This document shows positions 37,400 through 48,344 of a stretch of DNA of 64,000 bases, piece by piece. Position 1 is the first letter of the stretch; each line of letters starts with the position of its first letter. Under the pieces are notes generated by a model. The model was given only the letters and a program-made list of their open reading frames with translations. It was not told where the DNA came from and did no database searches. The stretch is from Epichloe hybrida (lineage: Eukaryota > Ascomycota > Sordariomycetes > Hypocreales > Clavicipitaceae). Location of the stretch: contig JAFEKR010000013.1 of assembly GCA_019022495.1 (NCBI GenBank), forward strand, positions 62,001 to 126,000. The letters run 5' to 3'. A program made the translations under genes and the position numbers.

Positions 37400-39710
37400 G
37401 GTAAACTTAAAGCAATTAGGGCTATCTGTATATATTTAGTATTAGTAGCAGATTCTTATTAGCTCCCTAATAGCTTTAATATTAACGTTATGCCCTAATT
37501 TACAAAGAACCTCGTATAGACATTAGATTAATAAATGCCTAAAGCGGCAATATAATTACCATAGCTCGCCTTCTATAAGGTAGCTCTAAGCAACTACTTC
37601 TTCTTTTTATATAAGAAGCATCTAGGCGTAGCCCTATTTACATACAACAGGGACTCTAATGTTTCCTTATTATAGCATGTTCTTAGAGATATTAAAGTTA
37701 ATCTTTAAATAGTCTATATTATTAAGGGATAAGAGAAATAAAGTGTTTATAAGGACAACCTAAAAAAGGATATTTCTAAAGGGAGTAAGCACATTAGCTA
37801 ATCTAAGCGTAATAATTAGGTTTCCCGCGCTAAATCTAACTAATGCCTTCTTCTCTATTAATTTATTAAGCTACAATATAAGTATCTAACGTTATAAAGC
37901 AAGAAATTAAGGGTGCCTTACTATAGAGAACTTTACGGCTCCTGTATTAGGTATAATCCCTTAGAATATTATATAGGAATAGCAATCTTCTAATATAAAC
38001 ATTACTAGGGCTTTATTTATAAGCTCCTGCTAAAAGGGGTCTTCTTTACTTAGGCTATAATACACTGCTTACCTTATTAGGAATTAAACCGTTTTCTCGC
38101 TATTAATATAGGTTCTATATATAAAGAAGCTTATAAGTACTAGCCTATCTATATTATTAGGGCTATTATTAAATCTAATACTCTTTATATACTAAGCAAT
38201 TTTATCCTTAACAGGGGGTTAGGACTTGTGTTCTCCCTTATACTAAGTGAGGAATAAATAATATAAGTTATTAGTTAGATTTATAAGGTAGTAGTTCTTA
38301 AAGCGTTAAAACGCTTTCTTATAGTTCTCTTTAGGGTGCTTAGATAACTAGCATCCTTCCTTACTATATATATAGCACTTCTTTATATAAGGAGTATCTT
38401 CTCTTCCTTATAGTTTTAAGAGGTATTAGGTCTCTTTTCCCTTCCTATTATATCTTTAGTTAGTCTAGAATTACTCTAGGGTTATAGCTTTAGTTAGGAA
38501 CTATTAATAGTTCTTCTTCTCTTTCTTAATAAGATAAAGGGTTATTCTAATCTATTTACAAAACTCTTATAGTCTATCTAGCGGATTTATAATTACTCCT
38601 TTACACTCTAGAATACTATAATAGGCTTTAATAAGTTAATTCTAAAGTGCCCTTTTAGTTTAGCTTACTTTAGGCACTACTTATTATAAGATAGCTAGTC
38701 TTTCTATAAGTTTATTAAAGTATTTAATTATTAACTTACTTAGGTTATTATTTATTATCCCTTATAAGGAAGTGTTATTTTACTCTAGTAGATATCTTTA
38801 CTATATATCCTTAGTTTTAAATTATTCTCTTATATAGCTAATAAGCATAAGGAGATCTTATAGTTATCTAGGTTTAGAGAGGTAGTCTATATAGTATTAT
38901 AGTACTTTACCTTTAAGTATAACCTTAAAAGCATAACTAGCTTATTTAGGCTAGATATTAAGTAACTCACACTTTTTATAAAATATTTAAAGCTTTAATT
39001 TAAGAATATTATAGTTATTAGCACTATAAAGTTATTCTTTAGGGTATACCTTAGATAGGTTAATAATTTACTTTAGCAAAGGTTTTTAGGTCTATAGAGG
39101 TCCTCTAGGTGTTTCCCTTTATATTTATAAAAGGGGTAGTAAGGTCTTTAGGAAGTAAGAGGGTAGCTTTATAGGTAGTACCCTTAAGGCTTATTATTCC
39201 CTCTAATCCTCCTTTTCCTTATATTAGGAAGGAGAAATTATAGCTCTTTAAGCTATACTAATAGGGGCATTACTAGCCCTAGATAGTATAGGTTACCTCT
39301 ATTAGTAACTCTCTTACTTAGGGGTATTATTAGTAGTATTACTAAGGTAATACTACTAACTTACCTCTAGTAAAGGTATAGGTAAGGGAGTTACCTATAA
39401 AAGGTAGTCTTAACTCTAGGTTAATTAACCTTCCTAGGGGAGATTAGCTAGGCCTTCTTAGAGGGAATTAACTTAGTTTTCCTAGGGGAGTCTAGCTTAT
39501 TAATCCTTTTAATAGTAATTATACTAATAAATAGGGTAATAAGGTAAGTTACCTAGTTCTAATATTACTATTATCTAGTAAATTATAAAAGAACTCTTTA
39601 TTTTATAGGTTCTTTTAGAAGCCTATATACTTCTTCCTAGCCTTTTTAATTTCTTTAAGAGTCTAAAATCTAAATTCTTCTTAGTTTACTACTTCTTTAA
39701 GGTTATTTAC

Positions 39711-40505
39711 TGTTAAAAATAAGACCTATTTTTAGCCCTTTTCTAGTTAAAGAACCTTCTTATTACTAGCTTGCTTTGCAAGTCTGACAGCTGCACTGCA
39801 GCTGTCAACGGTCGCGAGGGCAGCTGTCAATGGCTGCGACCGACCGTGTGGATGACTAATTAGTCAATTGCGTTGTGGCTGCAAGTGTGGCTACAACCAC
39901 GCCACTAGTAATTAGGTAAGCTAGGGTGACGTAAGCAGGTTACCCTACACATAACTTACCCTATAGCTATCTTTAACAACGATTTTCTCTTTATCTAGAG
40001 GTTATACAAAAGTTTCATATATAGCAAATTAAAGCTTAAAGATAGGGCTTTCTCTTTATGCAAGGTTATTTTTTAGACTAAAAGTTAGTATATACGGGTT
40101 ACTAGCTAGTATGGTGGTGAGTCGATTTTTTGATTTTTGCATATAAATAAATTTTACGGAAAATCAAAAGTGGCCTGTAAGACCCCGTTAGCGGCCCGGA
40201 TCCACCGATACGGTTGGTAGGTCTATGAGAGGAAGAAGATCTTTTCAACTAGCTAGATAGCTAGTCCTCTCAACTAATAACAGCCGCATTGCCCATACAA
40301 CGTATCTAAAATCAATTCTATTGCTCTATAAGATATCATAAAAGTGATCTAAATTGAATTCTATTAGTTAATAACTGCTATAACCTTCCGTTACGTTACG
40401 TTAATTAATTTAATGTTGCGGCCCTATCGGTCCCCGACCGTAGAGCTTGCACTTGTACAGCTATTGCCAGCTGGCAGCTAGTAACTAGCTCCCTACATTT
40501 CAATA
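39711..40505 (+). repeat. 5' LTR of C1
   Basis: 795 bp, from TGTTAAAAATAAGACC to CATTTCAATA. It carries more C-to-T and G-to-A changes than the 3' LTR (for example CGTTACGTTACGTTAATT against CGTTGCGTTGCGTTGATT), plus a 7-bp local duplication near its end. Confidence 0.94.
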
Positions 40506-40521
40506 GGTTATGAGCCCGGCT
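40506..40521 (+). promoter_or_regulatory. C1 primer-binding site, internal initiator-tRNA-Met type
   Basis: GGTTATGAGCCCGGCT abuts the 5' LTR. Its complement, AGCCGGGCTCATAACC, resembles the anticodon arm of initiator methionine tRNA (GGGCUCAUAACCC). This implies priming by a cleaved tRNA half, as known for Drosophila copia, rather than by the tRNA 3' end. Confidence 0.75.
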
Positions 40522-40559
40522 CTATTACTATAGATTCCGTTTAGGTCACTTTATGTACA

Positions 40560-40803
40560 ATTATAGAAGACTTCCCTTCTATAAAAAAGGAAGGACCTGC
40601 GAGAAAGAAGCTTTTCCCTTCTATAAAAAGGAATCAATTATAGCTACAGAAGACTTCCCTTCTATAAAAAAGGAAGGATCCGCGAGATAGAAGCTTTTTC
40701 CCTTCTATAAAAAGGAATAAATTTCAAATACAGAAGACTTCCCTTCTATAAAAAAGGAAGGACCCGCGAGATAGAAGCTTTTCCCTTCTATAAAAAGGAA
40801 AAT
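40560..40803 (+). repeat. Threefold tandem hairpin repeat in the C1 leader
   Basis: Three copies of about 80-86 bp, each with AGAAGACTTCCCTTCTATAA, a GGAAGG arm, a GCGAGA stretch and a second TTCCCTTCTATAAAAAGGAA stem. Each unit can form two short hairpins. It lies between the primer site and gag. Confidence 0.85.
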
Positions 40804-40960
40804 AGATACCAAAGGAAAGGGAAAGGGACCTATTATCCCTAACCCTAGTGCACAAGAGGTTCTAAATAACCAGCTAAAAGAGCAGGCTATTAAGCAACAA
40901 GCAACTATAGACTAGTTATTAGAGAAGCTAGAAAGCCTATCTATAACTGTAAATAGTCGT

Positions 40961-43900
40961 ATGGAGGGTGTGGAATCTGATAAGCCCGCTAGTCAGCAGC
41001 AAGATCAGCAGCCTGTTCAAGAAAATCAAGCTGAATCTAGCTCTGTACAAGCAACCTTTAATAATTCAATTATTAAGGAATTTAATAAAAGGGTTTATAG
41101 TTTTCCAGAGACTGCTAGGCTTAAAGGAGCCGAAAATTTCGAACAATGGAAACAAGCCCTAACTATCCAATTTAGAGCTTTAGGCATGCCTAATTTTCTA
41201 GATAATCCGGAGAGTTCTAGGGCGCTAGGGGATCCAGATCAAGCTATTATCCTTATGTTACTAAGGGATAGTTGTACGGAAGGACCCCAAGCCGCTATAA
41301 CTTGGCAAAAATCACCTGAAGAAGCCTATAATTTACTTGTAAGGCAATATTCACATAGCGTTGAAATCCAGAGGGGGTCCCTATATTCAGAATTTCATAA
41401 CCTGAATTTTCAAGAGTTTAAGGGGACTCTAGAGTCCTTTAATGCAGTCTTTAATAATCTACTAGCTAGATTATCGATTTCAGGGGTCCTGATTGCTCCG
41501 ATAGATCAGGTTAATCAATATCTTCAATCCCTAAAATCAACCTTCCCTCAGTGGGCTGAGAGGCAACGATTCAGCATGCGCACGGATAGGGCTATAGGGG
41601 CTCCCCTAGAAGCCCTAAATCTTCAATTTTTGATGGCAGACCTTCTAGCAGAACAGAGGGATAAGTCATCTACGGTATCCAAAGCCCTGAATTATAGGGC
41701 TAAAAACCTTGAAAAGGGTGCCAAAGAAAAAGAAAAGGCCCCTAAGGATCAGAAGAAGAAAGGAGGCTCTTCTAATTCTAATTCTTCTTCTAATAAGAAG
41801 AAGAAGAAGAAGCAAAAAGGTCAAAAATCAGATAAAAAGGATAATAAAGAGACCTCTGGAGAGGGATCTTTTATGCTAGGAAATTACAACCTTTCTAACG
41901 GTGCTCTTAAACCGTACAAGAAGCCTAGCCTTCATAAGACTAGTTATAAGAGCTCTAGTGATAGCAGCTCTGATTCTAGCTCTAGTGAATCGGATAATGA
42001 AAATCAAGAAATTAAAACCTTAAATGGTTTTAATTATTACAGCAAAGACATGAAAAAGGCCCTATTATATGATACAGGTTCGACTGTACATATTGTTAAT
42101 TCTAGGGAGGTCTTTAGGGATTATACCCCCTATAAAAAGGGGGAATCCGACCCTATTATAACTAGTGGTGGCCCTATTTACGCTAAGGGTCACGGTAGTG
42201 CTGTTTTTGAGGTCCTATATCAGAAAAATCCAGCTAAATATAGGACCTTAGTGCTTAAAGATGCGCTATATTTTCCTCAGCTTGATGTTAATATAGTTAG
42301 TGGACTTACGCACTATATATCTGGTGGTTACCTTATTAAAAACCTACTTTATCTTAAAGATAGGTCTCTTATTGCAACCTTAGATATAGAAAAACATGGT
42401 TTTTTCTTCCACGTTAAAAACCAATCTACGACTAAGTTATCTAAAGGGCCCTGTAATAATTCGCATTATATCCGACCTTTTACCTACGCCGCTTTTAAGG
42501 GTCATAGCTATCCGATTAGCTACCCTATAGAGGTTTAAATTCCCTCTAAAAAGCTGGATTGGGCTTCTGATTTAGACGAAATCGACGAAAATGATGATGA
42601 TATTGAAGAAATCGTATGGGATGATTTAGGGGAATTAGTCCCTTCTTCTTTGCCTATAGCCCTAGGTTGGGTCCCTTATAAATCTAAGGAAATAGATTTA
42701 GGGGTGTTAGAGGGCCCTAGTGGAGGAAAAGGGTCCCTAATACCTCTCCAAGAGGCCTGTGGTTCTCAAGGGGCCCAGCAGGGGACTAGTGAAGAGGGCC
42801 CTAGTCTAGATCCTAATTCAGACCCTAAGGATCTTCAATATCAACGGTTGTTAGAACTAGCTGGCCTATGGCATGTACGATTAGGGCACCTAGGTCTTCC
42901 TTTGCTAAAGAAAACTAGCCTTATAACTAAAGGAATCCCTGATTTTTCTAAAATTAAGGATAAGGATTTTAGATGTATTGCTTGTGATCAATCTAAGGCA
43001 GTTAGAAGACCCAGGAAATTAGCTATCCCTGACCCCCCAAGAGCTCTAGATCGAATAGAGGGGGATACGCTAAAAATCAGCCCCACGCCGTACAATAAGC
43101 AGTCAATTTGCTTATTTCTAGTTGATCGAAAGACTAGATATAAGTGGGTTATCTTATTACCTAATAAGGAAGGCCCAACTGTTTATAAGGCTATCAAAGG
43201 CTTCTTCAGAGGGCTTAAAAATCAACTAGGTCAATATCCTAGGCACCTTCACTTCGATGGGGGCCAGGAAATCGATTCTAGTTGTCAAGCTTGGTTGAAT
43301 TCTAAAGGGATCAAATTTACGACTTCTAGTCCCTATATCCATGAGCAAAATGGATTAGCAGAACGTTCAATTCGTACTATTCTAGATCGATTAAGGGCTA
43401 CTATCCAGTGGGCAAAATTACCGTTATTTTTATGGTGTTTTGTATTACCTGCAGTTGTTAACCTAGTTAATATAACTGCTAATACCACTAAGGATGAAAG
43501 CCCTGAACAGCTGCTATCTAGGGAGCTAAATCAGCCTTATACAACTGATATTAGCAGTATTAGAGCTATAGGATCTCACTGTGAGATTCTAATCCCCCTG
43601 GAAAAACGACCTAAAGCCCAGAAGTTAGCAGCTAGGACTATCCCTAGAAGACTTTTAGCTACACTAGGTTCTAACACCTACCTAGTGTACATCCCCTCTA
43701 AAAGGCTAGTTACAAAGACTAGCTTTATTAAGATTATAGAACCTATAGGCCCTGTTTCTAAAGGCTTACCTAGGATTTCTATAGGGGATAACCCTTTAGA
43801 GGGGGAAAATGATCTAGAAAATAAAATCAACAAAATCTAGACCAAGGTTCAAAGGATTATCCTATAGACAACATAGGTATCCCTGTAGGTCAAGAAAAAC

Positions 43901-45758
43901 CACCTACAGGCCCCAAAGAACCTCCTAAAGGCTTAATTCCAGCGGATCCCATACAGGCGCAGCCTATAACTCAACCAGGAAATCAGATTTCGACTTCGGA
44001 CCTCGATTTTGACAAAATTATCGATTTCGACCCTAATATCGACCCTATGGATGTTGATATTAGTTCCCCTTCTTCTCTAGATTTCATAAAAGAAATCTGC
44101 TTTAAGGTACGGGAGAAGCTAAAGGAAAAGAATCCTATTAGCCCCGAGCCTAAGACCTGGAAGCAGGCTATATCTAGCCCTGAAAGGGATAAATGGATAG
44201 AAGCCACGTACAAGGAATACGAACAGCTTCTAAAGGCTGGTACTTTTAAATTTATAGGGAAAGATCAAATCCCTAAGGGCCGAAAAGTACTAAAGAATAG
44301 GCTTGTTTATAAGCTTAAAAAGGATAAAGAAAATAATCCTTTAAAATATAAGGCTCGACTCGTTGCTAAGGGATTTATGCAAATCGAAGGCCTAGATTAC
44401 CTAGAGACCTTCGCTGCCACAAGCATTCCCCCTAGCTGGAGGATTTTACTAGCCCTAGCGGCTTGGAATAACTGGGAAATCGAACAAATTGATTTTATAG
44501 GAGCTTTTCTTAATAGTAAGCTACAACAACAGATTTATATGGTTATTCCAGAAGGGTTTATTGAATTCCTTGAGGCAAATCCTAAACTAGCTAAATTAGC
44601 TAGAAGTTTTGGCTGGAAACCTTCTAAAGATCAAGTAATTTTATTACAGAAGTCTTTATACGGCCTAAAACAAAGCTCAAGGGAATGGCAACAAGCGCTA
44701 ATATTAGTGCTTAAATCCCTAGGATTTAACCCTTTAATATCTGACCCAGCTATCTTCTTTAATCCTTCAACCAAAACCTTCGTCATTACGTACGTTGATG
44801 ACTGTCTTCTAATTGGACCGGATTTATCTTATATCCAAAGGCTTAAAAAGGAACTTCATAAAGTCTATCCAATAGAAGATAGGGGGCCTGCTGAATTCTT
44901 CTTAGGGGTTTAAATCGTACGAGATAGGCCTAATAGAATACTGAAAATTCATCAATCTCAGTATATATTAGAAGCCTTAAAACGATTTAATATGCTAGAT
45001 AGTAAGCCTATTAGCATACCTCTTCAGCCAGGCGTTTTAGCTACGCAGACAACTAAGCTTTTAATAGCTAGCGAAATCAAGCTTTATCAGTGCATTATAG
45101 GGACTATAATGTACCTAATGTTGCTTACAAGGCCTGATACAGCTTTTACGCTACAGTGGTTATCTACTGCACTAGCTAGCCCTTATATAGAACACCTAAA
45201 AGCAGCTAAAAATCTGCTAAGGTATCTATTAGGGACTAGATTCCTTGCTATTATCTATAGGGGAGACCCTAAAGGTTTAGTTAGCAAAAGCCTAATAGGT
45301 TATTGCGATAGTGATTTTGCAGGGGATAAAAAGACCTCAAAATCAACCTATGCTTATCTATTCAAGCTAGCTGGCGGACCTATTAGCTGGAAATCAAAGA
45401 AAGCTAGTACAATAGCTCTATCAACACTAGAAGCTGAAGCTGATGCTATCTGCGAGACCTTCCGGGAGCTTCAGTGGCTTCAGGGCTTATTTAAGGAGCT
45501 AAAAACCCCTATTTCTCCCCTATCCAGATATATTGCGATAATCAAGGCGCTATAACTACTGCTTATAACCCTGCTTTACATAGTCGTACAAAGCATACAT
45601 TGCTAAAGTTCAACTATATTAGGCAACAGGTTTTAGAGGGTTTAGCTAAGATTGAATATCTAGATACGAAGTCAATGCCTGCAGATGGTCTTACGAAACC
45701 TCTTTCTAGACCTCTTCATCAGGCTTTTATTAAGCTTTTAGGGCTTAATAATTATTAA
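40961..45758 (+). pseudogene. C1 Gag-Pol polyprotein (Ty1/Copia), disabled by stops and frameshifts
   Basis: Domains in order: Gag (from 40,961, FENFEQWKQ-type core, then a Lys/Ser-rich tail and no visible CCHC knuckle); aspartic protease LLYDTGSTVHIV at about 42,063; integrase zinc region (WHVRLGHLG ... CIACDQSK, about 42,870-43,010) and catalytic core to about 43,420; reverse transcriptase with QIDFIGAFLNSKL at about 44,485 and YVDDCLLIG at about 44,790; RNase H CDSDFAGDKKTSKSTYAY at about 45,305. Stops TAA at 42,536-42,538 and 44,911-44,913 sit where CAA fits. The frame also extends upstream of 40,961 through a TAG at 40,913-40,915 that fits CAG. Frame shifts occur at about 43,815-43,840 and 45,520-45,540. 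The natural end is TAA 45,756-45,758. Confidence 0.93.
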
Positions 45759-45956
45759 ACTAACAACTAATTCCCTTCAACAGGGAACTAAAAACAACGT
45801 TAAAAGGGAGCTATATTTAACAATAGCTAGGAATTCAAAAAGGGGGCTTTTTTCATATTTTCCTGTTTTTCCCTTTTATTTGTTATTAAAAGTTGTTGAT
45901 TTTTCCCTATAGTCTTTTTATACACTTTTAATTGCTTTTAAATGTAATTCTTTTGT

Positions 45957-45964
45957 AGAGGGGG
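45957..45964 (+). other. C1 polypurine tract
   Basis: AGAGGGGG directly before the TG of the 3' LTR, the position where plus-strand DNA synthesis is primed in LTR elements. Confidence 0.8.
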
Positions 45965-46773
45965 TGTTAAAAATAAGACCTATTTTTAGCCCTTTTCTAG
46001 TTAAAGAACCTTCTTATTACTAGCTTACTTTGCAAGTCTGACAGCTGCACTGCAGCTGTCAACGGTCGCGAGGGCAGCTGTCAATGGCTGCGTCGCAGCT
46101 GTCAACAGCTGCGACCGACCGTGTGGATGACTAATTAGTCAATTGCGTTGTGGCTGCAAGTGTGGCTACAACCACGCCACTAGTAATTAGGTAAGCTAGG
46201 GTGACGTAAGCAGGTTACCCTACACATAACTTACCCTATAGCTATCTTTGACAACGATTTTCTCTTTATCTAGAGGTCGTACAAAAGTTTCACATATAGC
46301 AAATTGAAGCTTGAAGATAGGGCTTTCTCTTTATGCAAGGTTATTTTTTGGACCAAAAGTTGGTGCATACGGGTTGCTAGCTAGTATGGTGGTGAGTCGA
46401 TTTTTTGGTTTTTGCATACAAATGAATTTTGCGGAAAATCAAAAGTGGCCCGTAAGACCCCGTTGGCGGCCCGGATCCACCGATACGGTCGGTAGGTCTA
46501 TGAGAGGAAGAAGATCTTTTCAACTAGCTAGATAGCTAGTCCTCTCAACCAACAACAGCCGCATTGCCCGTACAACGTATCTAAAATCAATTCTATTGCT
46601 CTATAAGATATCATAAAAGTGATCTAAATTGAATTCTATTAGTTGATAACTGCTACAACCTTCCGTTGCGTTGCGTTGATTGATTCAACGTTGCAGCCCT
46701 ATTGGTCCCCGACCGTAGAGCTTGCACCTGTACAGCTGTTGCCAGCTGGCAACTAGCTCCCTACATTTCAATA
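45965..46773 (+). repeat. 3' LTR of C1
   Basis: 809 bp. Contains about 21 bp not present in the 5' LTR (a duplicated CAGCTGTCAA-type segment around 46,091-46,112) and lacks the 5' LTR's 7-bp duplication. Otherwise highly similar, with fewer RIP-like changes. Confidence 0.94.
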
Positions 46774-47625
46774 TTTACTATCTTAGTACCTCTTCTAATA
46801 GTTATATATACTTTATTATAAAGAAGATAGTCTTAAAGTCTATTTTATAAAAGGTCTCTCCCTTTTGTAAACTTATTTCTTAACTATTTATAGAAGTTAT
46901 TACTAAATTTAAAGAATAGTATTCTTCTAAATAACCCTTACTCCTTATATTATTTAGTCTTTATAAGGATATAGAGACTTATTTCCTTAGGTATTATTAT
47001 CTCTTCATATTTAAAACTTCCTATTTATTAGAGTAATTCTTTTATAATATATTATTAAAGCCTTATAAAAATATAAGGGTATAGGTTAGTATAAATAGGG
47101 GTTTTTCCTTTATTAAAGTATTTATTATTATCTCCTGTTTTAATACCTTCTATAGCATTATTATAGCTATTAGTCTTGCTAGGAACTCTAAATTAACTAG
47201 AGGTCCTAGATAGTCTAGCTATATTTAATATTCTAATTAATTAAGGGAGGTAAATCTTATAATATAAGGAGAAAAGGGATATAACTATAATTATATAATA
47301 TATTTTAGATGTAAAGAATTGTAAGATAAGGTAGTTAACTTTAAATATATAATAAAATATATAATAAAGAAAGATAAGGGGATAGCTTAGCTACTAGTAT
47401 TAAACCTTTCTTTATTATTTTAAAGTCTATATAAATATAGATATTAATACTAAAGTAAGAAAAGAGCTATATTATACCTTTCTATTAGTATAACTTATTA
47501 TTAAACATAGCCCTCCTATTTTATAGGGTAAGTTATTATTAGATAAGCTACCTTTTCTAATTAACCTTACTAATCTATAGTGTTTAAAGACTATATAGTT
47601 ATTTATAAAGGTAACTACTAATTAG

Positions 47626-47933
47626 TGTTAGATTTATAGGGTATTAAATTTAATATAATATAGTTATAAGCCTAAAGAATAGTATTATTATTAATTATTT
47701 ATTCTAGGCTATATTATTTATTATTATAATTAATCTAAGTTATAGGAAAAGAGAGGTAAAAAGCTAGAAGTTATAATATATAAAGGGAAAAGGGGTTACG
47801 CGTTTATGTCCCCATATTTCCTAGCTAATTAATATGCTAGGTTATAGGTCACGTGTGGGGTCCGCGCGCGGCCTAAGCTTCTGCTAGGTAATTGCGGCTG
47901 CGACGCGCGATTGATATCACCTTTGTTCTAACA
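47626..47933 (-). repeat. Right LTR of B1
   Basis: 308 bp. Left two thirds strongly RIP-mutated. The final about 90 bp are GC-rich and almost unmutated, ending TATCACCTTTGTTCTAACA, as in the right LTR of B2. Confidence 0.92.
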
Positions 47934-48113
47934 GTTTTTTAAAATATTAATAAAATAAAATAACTTTCTCTTTTATATTTTTAAATATTATAATAAAAGT
48001 AATTATAGTATATAAAATAAAAGTAAGTCCTAGTAATATATCTTAAAATAGGTTTAACTAACTATAATAAAGCTTATTAAAGTTAATATAGTTATTAAAG
48101 TAATTATAGTATA
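47934..48113 (+). mobile_element. D1, continuation after B1
   Basis: Starts with the second copy of GTTTT and continues TTAAAATATTAATAAAATAA, matching D2 from about 55,266. Broken again by A2 at 48,114. Confidence 0.75.
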
Positions 48114-48344
48114 TGTTGGTTACACCAAGGGATTAGTATGCACTAGTGCAACGTAGGGTCAGGTTCAATGATATAATAAGGTCTAAGGATTAAAGCTATC
48201 TATAGCGTTATGTAGCCGCAAGAAAAGGGGGACGTGAGTCACGTGTGTGCCTCGCGTACAGGTATAGCTAATCACAGTGCGGCGTTGCCGCACGTGCTCC
48301 ACTTTCCTAGTGGTTAACCTGATGTTAACCTAGTTATCGCAACA
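48114..48344 (-). repeat. LTR of A2
   Basis: 231 bp, from TGTTGGTTACACCAAGGG to TTATCGCAACA. It is 8 bp shorter than the A1 LTRs, mainly because the G run (AAAAGGGGGACG) is shorter. Confidence 0.92.

Larger units (their letters stand above)
39711..46773 (+). mobile_element. Copia element C1, full-length and lightly mutated, inserted in B1
   Basis: A 7.06-kb LTR retrotransposon with LTRs of 795 and 809 bp and a 5-bp target duplication TTTAC at 39,706-39,710 and 46,774-46,778. The empty site is seen in B2 at about 36,232 as TTTGC. Immediately after the left LTR comes a primer site (GGTTATGAGCCCGG), and before the right LTR a purine tract (AGAGGGGG). Protein order Gag, protease, integrase, reverse transcriptase, RNase H makes it Ty1/Copia. 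Much lower mutation load than its surroundings marks it as the youngest datable insertion here. Confidence 0.95.
20815..47933 (-). mobile_element. Copia element B1, full-length but split by nested insertions
   Basis: LTRs of 308 bp at 20,815-21,122 and 47,626-47,933, with target duplication GTTTT at 20,810-20,814 and 47,934-47,938. The reconstructed empty site matches D2 at about 55,240-55,300. Own sequence: 20,815-24,139, 37,400-39,710 and 46,774-47,933. The gaps are element B2 and element C1. Coding direction is minus, shown by the same RNase H tail as in B2. All frames are broken by RIP. Confidence 0.9.

Noticed and set aside
46311..46535. Plus-strand open frame in the C1 3' LTR
   Set aside because: LTR sequence; the same stretch in the 5' LTR is not open and no protein features are seen.
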